Shown one piece after another: positions 13,412-23,001 of a stretch of 64,000 bases of DNA (position 1 is its first letter; each line of letters opens with the position of its first letter). Source of the DNA: Heterodera schachtii (Eukaryota; Nematoda; Chromadorea; Rhabditida; Heteroderidae); contig SIJG01000022.1 in assembly GCA_023374025.1 (NCBI GenBank), positions 124,001 through 188,000 of the forward strand, written 5' to 3'. The position numbers and the translations under genes are program-made. The notes under the pieces were generated by a model. The model worked only from the letters and a program-made list of their open reading frames with translations, searched no databases and was not told where the DNA came from.

Positions 13412-16277
13412 TTATTTTTCGTCGTCCGCTCCGCGCTTCTTTCTCAACAATTTGTGCCAAAATCGGTGTTTCTGCTGCTGCGCTTGTTGCTGTACTGCTT
13501 GAACTTGTTCTTGCTTCTGTTGTTGTTGTTGTTGTTGTGTTCCCTGGGCACATTTCACACATTGTCCATTCTCACAACAACAATTGCATTGGCCTCCTCC
13601 ACCGAGAGCAGAAGAATTTTGTACCTTTTGTTAACTAATTATTTTCATTTACCTATATAAAATTTTTTCACTACTGTAAAATTAACGACTCCATTTTTAG
13701 GCACAAAAAATCGCAAAATAGACAAATAAAATTTTGTATTAAAATCTTTTTAGTTATCAAAGCACATAAAAACATAAAAATTTCAAATGTAAATGAAATT
13801 ATTAAATATTTTAAAGTTTTTTTTCGAATAAGGACAAAAATTTTTATAAGAAAAAATATATTAAATTTTGGGGATCAATTTTTGGGAAATTTTTTTCTTT
13901 CTCTTAGGGTTGTATTTTCGTTTTTATAAAATTTTTTTTTTGAATTATTCTAGTCATAAATTTTTGAAACAACAATGTTTGCAAATTTAGCAGATTAATA
14001 TAGAACCCTTAGGGCTATCTAATCATAGAAAGAAACAAAAATTTGTTTATTTTTAATTAGAGTTGTCGGGACCGGGGTGGGTATTCCCGTTCCTCCGAGG
14101 TCCCGGTCCCGGATTTTCAAAATCTATTTCCCGGTCCCGGTCCTGGTAGGGCAAACGGGAACCGTGAAAAACAAGCACTGGTAAGAATGGGGGTCAGAGT
14201 GAAAAATTGATGAAAATTGGAGTTAAAGGAAAAAATTAAAGAAAAAAATTATTATATTCCTCAAAAGGTAGACTGCAAATTGTGCAAATAGCCTAATGGC
14301 TTATCTTCTTAATTTTCTACTTCTTTCCCATGGTTCAATCCCTGCACAGAAATTAAAATATTTTGAATTTCCTTTTTGCATACTCATGGGTTTACTATCG
14401 ACAAAATATGATCCCTCATATATTATTTTAATTACTAGGGCTTCTTTTTTTAGGCACAATAAATCGCGAAATAGGCACCTAAAATAGGCAAAAAAAAATC
14501 GCAAAATAGGCATTAAATAGGCACAAAAATCCTCAAATAGGCACTAAAATAGGCAAAAAAAATTTTTTATTAACGCTTTTTAGGTATTAAAACAAGTAAA
14601 AATTAATTTAAAAAATTATTTTGCTTATATTACAATTGGTTTAAATTTGTTTTCGATAAAAATAATTTTTTAAACCAAAATTTTATGAAGAAAAAATAAT
14701 TAATTTTTGGGGGAGAATTTTTTTTTTAGTTATTAGGGGTCTATTTTCTGAAATTTTTCAGGTCGATTCTTAGGGGTATATTTTTCATTTTTATTGTATT
14801 TTTGGTAAGGATTTTTCCCAAAATCCTGAAAAAGTCGTCAAAAATGGCGAAATAGGCACAAAAATAGGCAAATAGGCATTAAGCACAAAAAGTCCAAAAT
14901 AGGCAAAGTTAGGCATTATAAAAGTCATCGTAGACACCCCAAACCAAGCGGAAAATGCTTTTTTCGTGCTTATCTGTGCGTATTAAGTGCGCAGAAATTT
15001 TAGGCATTTGCCTAAAAAAAGAAGCCCTATTAATTACACATATTTTGTCATTTTTTAAAGAAAATCCGTTTACACTGAGCCTAGTATCCCAAAAAGCAGC
15101 CTTTTTGTTGAAAATCTGTTAACAACTACACTCAAATTTTCAAAATTTACCGGCGGCGCCTATCGGAACCGCCGGACCCCCTTCTTCCCCAAAAGTTTTT
15201 TGGAAAAAGCGCGCAGAAAAAAGTGATGCGAAAAGGAAATCTGAATTTCTAATAATATTCGATCATTTAGTCCAAAATGATTAATTGTTAGAAATAATTG
15301 AAATGAATTGGTTTGAAATATTGATTTTTGCGTTAACTTTTGGGGTTTACAAAATAAAAAACCAAACAAAAAATTAATTATTTAATGTTTTCGCTTGAAA
15401 TAAATTAAAATTAAATTTAAAAAAAAATTTTTTGTATTGTTTTTCTTGGAAAATTTCCCGGTTGGTCCCGGTCCCGGACAAAAACCGAGGTTCCGATCCA
15501 GGCTTCTCAGGTCCCGGCAAGTCCCGGTCACGGTTTTGGCAAAAATTCCCGATCCCGTACAACACTATTTTTAATCAAAGTTATCAATAATTTTTTATTT
15601 AAAAAAAATAAAAATTCTAAAAAAGTCGGGGAATTTCAAATTTTCCTATTGTTGATTTTCACTTCATCAACATGGTCATATTTGAAACCTGGCTTTGAGC
15701 CGTTGTTATCGCTGTTGCACGTGCCAAACGTTGCATGATCGTATCCCAAAATGTGCCGGGCTGTCGTCGTCGGCGGCGACAACCACCGCAACAACCGCAA
15801 CAACCACAACAACCACAACATCCGCAGCCTCCGCCGCGACCTCAACAAGGTGGCGGATTTAAGTATTGTTATACCATATTTCCTAAAACAGAGCGGCTGG
15901 GGGCTTTGTTTTTCATTCCCTCCTCACAAGGAGGGCACTAATTTGGGGGGGGGGGTCTGTATTTTTGGGAATACGGTATGTATTTTGTCTAGTTTTTTGA
16001 TTATTTTTGTAGCCCGAGTTTTTTTGTGCCATGAAATCGAGGCAGTAAAAGTACCAGAACTTGAACCCGGCAACACCAGCAATGAGCCGTTAAGAGCGGT
16101 GGCAAGTGCAGTGGCAGCTAAAATATTAGTATTGGCACTGTTGCCGCCACCGCCACCACCGCCACAACAGCAGCAACAGTCGCAACAGCAAGCCAAAATT
16201 GACGGCACCAAAACGGTCAAGCAACACAACACTGTGAGCAGAATGAGCAGGACACAACAACAACTTTGGTGTGCCAT
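13412..16277 (-). CDS. Q1: secreted Cys/Gly-rich proprotein with tetrabasic sites
   Basis: Unrecognised family; three exons 16055-16277, 15689-15840 and 13412-13624, phases 1 and 0, 195 residues. Exon A holds a signal peptide (MAHQSCCCVLLILLTVLCCL) followed by CCCDCCCCC and a Gly run. Exon B has GC-C repeats, then RRRRRQ and the amphipathic segment QPGTFWDTIMQRLARA. Exon C has NCCCENGQCVKCAQ, a glutamine run and the basic tail KHRFWHKLLRKKRGADDE. RRRRR and RKKR are likely furin-type cleavage sites, suggesting several secreted peptides. This copy lacks the NDAALLAAITAA stretch of Q2/Q4 and one Cys block of exon C. Its second intron (13625-15688) is swollen by the element at 14058-15567. The function is unknown; a cuticle or gland product are alternatives. 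Confidence 0.85.
14281..14345 (+). other. tRNA-like Pol III promoter segment inside the element
   Basis: TAGCCTAATGG (14289) fits the A-box consensus and GGTTCAATCCC (14332) fits the B box, 43 bases apart. The outer bases TGTGCA and TGCACA can pair like an acceptor stem. The T and anticodon stems are poor, so I do not call a working tRNA. The related element at 54287 has the same arrangement at the same relative place. Confidence 0.6.
14436..15029. mobile_element. Nested hAT-like element with AATAGGCAC words, TSD TTAATTAC
   Basis: Inverted termini TAGGGCTTCTTTTTTTAGGC and its complement, flanked by TTAATTAC at 14428-14435 and 15030-15037. Near both ends the word AAATAGGCA(C) is repeated. It is inserted inside the 14058-15567 element and is therefore younger than it. 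Confidence 0.9.
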
Positions 16278-17570
16278 TTGAAATATTTTAGCAAATGAAA
16301 AATTGTTTGTTTGGTCACAAAAGGCCTATTCACTGAAGAATAGATCAAATTTTCAAAATTTAATTTACATCAAATTTAAAATTTATAAAAAATAGGTGCC
16401 TGTAATTTCGATAAAATGGCAAATTATGAAATTTTTTGGTTAATTTTGTCAAAATTTAAGATGGATTATTAGTTGGAGACGGCGGTTCCCACCGGGGAAA
16501 ATTAATGTATCCGTCCCTGGGTTTTTTTACTGTCCAAATAGTCTATTCACTATCAGAGAGGTTGAGAATGACCTGAAAATGATCTGGGCCATGCAATTCT
16601 TGCAAGTTTTATCGAGGCATTACACTCGAGCACTGATCAGATATGTAGAGCACAAATCAACAGATCAGGCCCGAAAATGACCCGGATCACTCCCAAATGA
16701 CCAAATTATCGCAACAATTTGTCACTTATTATTTGATTAATTGGACGGATGAGGGAAGGGGGGGGGGGAGAGTGAATGTGAAAACGACCATTCCCACAAT
16801 TGGCCAAACATTGCCGGAATTTGTTGTCCCAAAAAACAGGACTTTTTCCAACATAGGATGGACATACCCAAATGTAAAAGTGTATGCAAACATTTTCTGT
16901 AGATTTCTAGCATAATTACAATAAATGGATTTCCACTAATTTTTCGCTCATTAAAAATTAGGCGAAAAAAATTATAATTTATTTATGAAAAAAAACTATT
17001 GTCGTCGAAATGCTTATGTCCCGTTACATTTTCTCAGATAAATGAATCTTCTACCTAATTATGCCAAAATTAACGCCTAACATATTTTATTATAAAAATA
17101 GGATATGGCATTTATTTTATTTTTTGTAGATAAATACAAAATATTATTTAGAAAATTGAAGTTATATATTTGTGGCGCACGTGAAATGCTTGTAAATATT
17201 GGCAATTTAATTTATCACAGTGGTACAATGACTTTTTTTGATCAGCACAAAAAGATGTAAAAGTATGAATTTTTCAGAATTTTTAGTTGCCCTATAAAAA
17301 AAGTTACATGTCTCCAAATTTTTCAACTTATAATTTTGTAACGCCAAATATGGGGCAATTTTTGGGAAAAAATTCATAAAAAATTTTTTCTTCTACACTT
17401 TCTTTTTTTTCGTGTGGTTCTTAATATTTACGGGGAAGGTACGCTTGGTAAAAATTTCAACCCGATTGTCCCACGGGAAGTAGGTGAAATGGCGGAAAAT
17501 TTCTTGAACTTATAATTTTTTACAGAGCATATATAAACTGGCATTTTAAACGAAAAATTTTATGGCAAAA
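16278..17570. promoter_or_regulatory. Shared head-to-head spacer between Q1 and an S pseudogene
   Basis: This interval aligns over much of its length with 42553-43645, the spacer between Q4 and S1. Conserved blocks include the run with GATCTGG, GATCAGATATGTAGAGCAC and CAGATCAGGCCC (16,560-16,730 and 42,880-43,040). A second conserved block runs from CAAACATTGCCGGAATTTGT to the start of S. As it separates two divergently oriented genes in both places, it probably contains both promoters. A segment of about 300 bases at 17,225-17,540 is extra here. Confidence 0.6.
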
Positions 17571-18235
17571 TTGTCAATGTTGCGAATGGGATGGCGCAGT
17601 GGCAGGTCATCCACAGACAACTCATCCACAGTCATGTCGTCCACAAGGCATCTCATCCACATTTTTCTCGGATAAAAATTAAAATTAAATGGGTGCAAAT
17701 TGGCGATGAAAAACAAAATAAAAATGATAAAATCCGGCAGAGCTTGAGGCTATAATGAATTTGATGAGTTTTATAAATAGTCAATGCTTTAGCAATATAT
17801 GCAAAAAAAAATTTTTTTAAATTTTTCTAAAAATGTTCTAATCTGGGCCGTGGTTCGAAATTGAGCCAAATCGCCCCGGATTGCCCTGAAAATAATTTAC
17901 GCAAAACAAAAAAAATTTCGGGACCAAGGTTTTTTACCTTGCCAAGCGTAGAAAACTGTTAAGGGTCTGCAAAAACCAATGGGTTTAATGATAGACTCAT
18001 GTCACAATTGGAAAACAGCACAGCCATGCGCCAACACCAACTCGAATCGAACATTTTATCAATTTTATTCTATTTTTCATCTCCAATTTGAACCCATTTA
18101 ATTTTAATTTTTATCCGAGAAAAATGTGGATGAGTTGCCTTGTGAAGAAAAGTTGAAAAAAACCGTTACTTTCAAAAGAAGACACTGATCAGCTGACTAA
18201 ATTTGAAGTGATCGAAGATGGTCTAGATTTTTTAT
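17571..18235 (+). pseudogene. S-family exon 1 split by a foldback element
   Basis: 17571-17592 encodes the end of the signal peptide (IVNVANG). 18150-18235 resumes with KLKKPLLSKEDTDQLTKFEV and IEDG. The element at 17593-18148 lies between. The remainder of exon 1 and all later exons are absent; the sequence runs directly into the 3' flank of Q2. It cannot encode the full protein. Confidence 0.8.
17593..18148. mobile_element. Foldback element with TCATCCACA words at its ends
   Basis: The left end has four words of the type TCATCCACA spaced by about six bases; the right end has one in inverse orientation (TGTGGATGAGTTG). Just inside, about 95 bases (17,640-17,735 and 18,050-18,145) are inverted copies with GGATAAAAATTAAAATTAAA. 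It interrupts an S exon. No clear target duplication is seen. Confidence 0.75.
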
Positions 18236-18594
18236 TCATTTGATTTAACCATTTTTATATGAATTGTCACTAGAGAAAGGCAGATCAACATTTTTCTCAT
18301 CGCGAACATTGTTTTAATAAATTCAACATTGACGTTGATATTTATTTAATATCAACACATTATGCCATCAACGTTAATATCAACGCTAATTTTAAAATTT
18401 CGAAAATTTTTAAAATTTAAAGAAATTTTTTTCAAATGATTTTTGGCGCAAAATAAAATGGGGAGAGAGATAACAAAAAGTGAGAGGGTGTTAAATTCAG
18501 TCCCAGTTATACAAAAGCATTTTTTATGAAGAAGAATAAAGAAAAATTGATATAAAGCGAAACATTGGCATTTTGTCAATTTTTAATTTTGTTT

Positions 18595-19470
18595 TCAAAT
18601 GTATTTTTCGTCGTCCGCTCCGCGCTTCTTTCTCAACAATTTGTGCCAAAATCGGTGTTTCTGCTGCTGCGCTTGTTGCTGTACTGCTTGAACTTGTTGT
18701 TGTTGTTGCTGTTGTTGGGTTCCCTGTTGACATTGGCCACATTTTCCATTCACACAACACTGTCCCTGGGCACATTTCACACATTGTCCATTCTCACAAC
18801 AACAATTGCATTGGCCTCCTCCGCCGAGGGCAGAAGAATTTTGTACCTTTTGTTATCCAATTTTTCCATTTATGTACATAAATCGTTTTAAATATTTAAT
18901 TTTTATTTTTTAATTAAAAATAATTTAAATAAATTTTATAAAATTTAGTTGACAAATTAAAAAAAACCATAGCGCTTGGGGCCGGAATGTCCCTGTCCGA
19001 TTATCGGATTAGAACCTGGCCTTGTGCCGCCGGTGTTGTTGTACGTGCCGAACGCTGTGCAAAAGTTTGGAAAAGTGTGCCAAGCTGTCGTCGACGACGG
19101 CGACCCGAGGAGGACGCGGTTGCTGCTGTGATTGCTGCCAACAGTGCGGCATCGTTGCTGCCACCGCCACCACCACCACCACCGCAACAACAATCGCAAC
19201 AACCACCGCCGCCACCTGTGGAATTGTTAATTAGGCTTAATTATAAGTCGTCGCGTCCAAACCTCCTCCCGAGCTCGGCAACGGTATAATTGTGCCGTTG
19301 ACGTTGACGGCCAGCGTCGATGACGAGCCGCCACCACCACCACCGCCGCAGCAGCAACAGTCGCAACAACAAGCCCAAGTCATGGAAGGCATCATAATGA
19401 CCAAGCAGCAACACAGCACAACAAGAAAGCCGACAACGGAATTAAAGCAATTAGCGAATAATTTGTACAT
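18595..19470 (-). CDS. Q2: secreted Cys/Gly-rich proprotein with tetrabasic sites
   Basis: Exons 19263-19470, 19016-19215 and 18595-18846 splice in phases 1 and 0 into 219 residues. The frame is open to an earlier ATG at 19515, but the ATG at 19470 gives a better signal peptide (MYKLFANCFNSVVGFLVVL). Then come WACCCDCCCC, a Gly run and IIPLPSSGG. Exon B: CCDCCC, Gly run, SNDAALLAAITAATASSSG, the basic site GRRRRQ and the helix-like QLGTLFQTFAQRSART. Exon C: GGGGQCNCCCENGQC, QGQCCVNGKCGQCQQG, a glutamine run, then KHRFWHKLLRKKRGADDE. No frameshift is visible. The introns are short (47 and 169 bases). The family is not recognised. All members are compact and differ mainly in glutamine-run length and Cys-block number. 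Confidence 0.87.
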
Positions 19471-19515
19471 TATTAATGAGCTAAATTTTGAAATTATCCA
19501 AAAAGTGCCGTTCAA

Positions 19516-21887
19516 TTAAAACACTGATTTATGTTGGTCGAGACTGAGTCATGACCTCAAAATTACAGAGTATTCGACAAGGTAAATTTTATTGAATTAT
19601 CATTTACCATGACCGGTTAAATTTCGAAAAATGGTAAAAATTTTCAATATTTATTTTATTTTTGTATTTTAAATTTTTTTTATCTTTATTTAAAAACCAA
19701 AATTTATTAAAAATTGCACATAAATTCCTTACGGAGTTACATTTAATATTTTTTTTTTAATTATCTGTCAGCAAACAAATATTTTTTATCAGAAATTTTA
19801 GCATTTAATTCTTTCGTTTAGCTCAAATGCTTGATCAAAATTGGGTTATCAGAATGACCAGAAATTATTCATGAATGTGTTGGAAAGTGAAAGGACACCG
19901 AAGTGAAAATGCTCCCCTTTATAGTGAAATCCCGCGCTCGACAGCACCCTCCTGGCCACTCTTTCCCGTCTTTCATCCACCCCCATATTGACACGGCTGG
20001 CCAAACAAAGTTGATGGATAATTGGCCAAACACAGTGAGTGAATGATCAAAGAACCCTTTGTTTTTTCTTCTGGATTTACCCTTATGAGAAAATAAAAAG
20101 GACAGGATTTCTTTTAGAAAATAATAAATATGAATGTAATGTAATGGCCTAACATTTTCCCTATTAAGATGTTCAATGTGATAACGTTCTTTATTCCGTA
20201 GGGGTAAATGATGATTACATAGTGAAATACCCCGAAACGTAACGGGAGGGGGGGGGGGAGGTTGGTCGGGATCCGGATCCGACGGAAAAGTGATTGGGGT
20301 TCCACTAGGGGGCACACATTTGCTAGTCATAGTGCACGTGGGATGGGGAGAAGGGACCGCCCCAGGCATAATCCCGTGTAGCACTAAACGAACAATTAAT
20401 TAATGTGATAAATGACATTGGTCAAATACATAATAATTGGTTGGGTCAAAACTTATTTTTACCAATATTATTATTCCATTTACTTGAATTTATTATGTTA
20501 CATATACGCAAACATTTCTTGCGGACCTTTTGCAGTGAATAATAAAAATGGATGTGAATGATGAAGGAAATGAATCAAAATTGAATACACTTTTTTTGGT
20601 AGTTTTGGTTTCATTTCTGCAAATAATGATTTATTTTACAGGAGCAATGCCAATGATGAAATTTTTCGGCTATCTAATAATATTAAGGATTTTATTAATA
20701 GGGATCGGATTTTGAGGCATATGTCTTTTTTTGCTAACTTGCTACGGCCTGAGCTTCTAGCTTGAACTTTTTGGTGCCCTTTTTTTTGCCTTTGATGCAT
20801 TTTTTCATGCCTTTTTCAGTATTTTGTAAAAAAGTAAATTTCTTTAAAATTTTGCAACCTTTCGAGTCCTATTTCATTACAATTTCAAAAAGTTTCCTGG
20901 CGGCGCCTAGCGGCACCGCGGACGCACAGTTTACCTTAATTTTTCAAATTTTAACCCCAGAACAGCAAGAATTTGTCTTTTTGGCGCAAAACCGCTAAAA
21001 TTTCCTAACCATATGGTTGCTTTTTAACAAAATAAGCAGAATTTTTATTTTGAATTATTGGCTTTAACAAAAAATTAAAGTTTTTGACAAAAAAAATAAT
21101 TTTTATAAATTTTAGAATTTGCATTAAATTATGTTATTAGATAAAAATTTTTTAAAATTCTCATGACATTAATTATAATTAGGATTGGAAATTTTATGTA
21201 TTTTTTTTTCTGTTCAACGGACAAACAAATACATAAGCGGTGTATTTTTTTGTTTACATTTTTTTTTACCTTTTTTTGGGTTTTTCTATGTGTATAATAC
21301 ATATTTTCTATATATTTGGGATTTTCTGGTACATATTTCGCATTTTTTATGTATATTATGGTTTTTTTTACATATTTTTACTTTTTTTCGGGTTTTTCTA
21401 TGTATATAATACATTTTTTTTAACCTTTTTTCGGGTTTTTCTATGTATATAATATATATTTCTATATATTTGGGACTTTCTGGTACATATTTCGCATTTT
21501 TTCATCTATATTATAATTTTTTTTATTTTTTTACAAACATATTTGAAAATTTTTAAAAAACTATTAAAAGTAATCACTATGGCAAAATTTGAACAAATTT
21601 TTTTTGTTTGACTTTCCTTTTCACTGCGCAAAAACTCTTTTGTTGTTCTGTGTTTGCCAAAAATGGAAGAATGAAAAGATATGAATGTGTGTATTCAGTA
21701 AGTCCTGTATTTACTTACCTTTTTTGTAAGGAATTTCTTGATTATTTTTGGGATATTTAAAAAAAATTTTTTTTTTGTTCCGCATAAATGGTGAAGTATT
21801 TAAGGGCATGGAACTGTTGTTGTGTCACATTCGAAACATTTTCAATAGCAAATTCCATCCCAAAAAGTCAATTAATTCCCTATTAAA
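19516..21887. other. Intergenic region between Q2 and the neuropeptide gene
   Basis: No supported gene. A minus ORF of 171 codons at 19869-20384 has no domain or paralogue. 20,700-21,000 looks like the left part of a mobile element with TGCCTTTTTT words and the shared GC core at 20,899. 21,240-21,520 is an imperfect tandem repeat rich in TTTTTCTATGTATATAATAC-like units. A second left end of the TGCCTTTTTT type lies at 22,430-22,600. Confidence 0.5.
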
Positions 21888-22252
21888 ATGACTTCATCAT
21901 CGATTAAAATGTAAATTATTCGTTATTAATTACCCAATTATTAAAAATCCATTTAGGGTTTCATTGTTTTTACTCGTCCTTTGCATTGGCATGGCCATTG
22001 AGCAGACCCAAGCTTATTATGTACGAAATATTGTCAATTCCCATTTTTACACGGGCCCTAATTAAAAATTAAATTTATCAATTTCTTTTTAAGGGCTGGG
22101 GTGGATACGGCTATGCCTATCCCTACTCATTTTATGGCAAACGGCAAGCCGGCTTTGGCCCATCCGCAAATGTTGGCACTTTTGGTGGCGGCGGAAGCGG
22201 AAATGCCAACGGAGGAGGAGGAGGAAGACAATTGTCACCAAACAATTTTTGA
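21888..22252 (+). CDS. Neuropeptide-like precursor with an amidation site (YGGWG-like)
   Basis: Three short exons, 21888-21910, 21957-22020 and 22094-22252, splice (phases 2 and 0) into 81 residues. The start MTSSSIKMVSLFLLVLCIGM continues to AIEQTQA, a clear signal peptide. It is followed by YYGWGGYGYAYPYSFYGKR: a Gly/Tyr/Trp peptide ending in G-K-R, the classical signal for dibasic cleavage and C-terminal amidation. The rest is QAGFGPSANVGTFGGGG, another Gly run and a short RQLSPNNF tail. Composition resembles the nematode nlp peptides of the YGGWG type, some of which serve as epidermal antimicrobial peptides; that link is by motif only. AATAAA at 22325 lies 73 bases after the stop. Splice sites are TTTAG and TTAAG acceptors with GTAAAT and GTACGA donors. 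Confidence 0.88.
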
Positions 22253-22324
22253 GAGGAGAATGAAAGGAAATCACAAAACCAAATTGTGCTATTCCCGTTT
22301 TTTATAACTTGGTTTGATTAAAAC

Positions 22325-22330
22325 AATAAA
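22325..22330 (+). terminator. Poly(A) signal AATAAA of the neuropeptide gene
   Basis: Canonical AATAAA 73 bases downstream of the stop codon at 22250-22252, in the right orientation, with no other candidate closer. Confidence 0.6.
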
Positions 22331-23001
22331 AATTTGGCCAAATTTATTGCTTATTAATTATTTACTGTTATGCATTTTCCAAAATTGTGCAATAATATTT
22401 TGAGTGGTTAATTATGAGTAGAAAACGAATTTTGAGGCATATGCCTTTTTTTTGCGCATTAGTTTAGATATATTATTAAGCATAAATAACACATTTTCCA
22501 CTTGGTTTGAAGCTTCTACGTTGACTTTTCTTATGCCTTTTTTTTTTGCCCTTTTTCGGGATTTTCGTGCCTTAAATGCCTTTTTTGATAATTTTCCCTT
22601 GAAATACGGTAGAAATAGTCATTTTTGAATTGCCCAATTTTTCACGAATTATTGCTCTATGGGTATTAGTGTAGACTCACGATTCAAAAGGCAATTCGGT
22701 AGAGAATTTTGTGTTCTTTCTGTCAGGCCTAATTAAATTTTCCAGAAATATTTTCCCAACCCCCTAGGAATTTTCGAAAATTTTCCCAATTTTTTCACCA
22801 CTGAAAACGGGTAGGGTTGATTCGCCCCTTCTCAATATTTCAACAATGCTAGTTTATCTTAACACTGAAAAATGACAACACATTTTGTCTTTTATCAATC
22901 GACATAATCACTGCTTGTCAATCAATCATTTTTGCTAATCCGTTTATCCGTCCAATCTCACCAACATCAATTTGTCGAATCTCGTCCTCCCTCTCCGTTC
23001 A

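Larger units (their letters stand above)
14058..15567. mobile_element. hAT-like element with CCCGGTCCCGG words, TSD TTTTTAAT
   Basis: Left end TAGAGTTGTCGGGACCGGG and right end (reverse complement TAGTGTTGTACGGGATCGGG) are near-identical inverted termini. TTTTTAAT is duplicated at 14050-14057 and 15568-15575. It lies in intron 2 of Q1; the same intron of Q4 (around 41,530-41,560) lacks it. It contains a tRNA-like segment (14281-14345), the nested element 14436-15029 and the shared GC core (15152-15173). Confidence 0.9.

Noticed and set aside
14281..14345. Working tRNA gene
   Set aside because: A and B boxes are good, but the anticodon and T stems do not form. The 54,525 copy lacks an acceptor stem.
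19869..20384. Minus ORF of 171 codons
   Set aside because: No signal peptide, domain or paralogue in the window, and it contains a low-complexity Pro run from a C/G tract. Judged to be chance.
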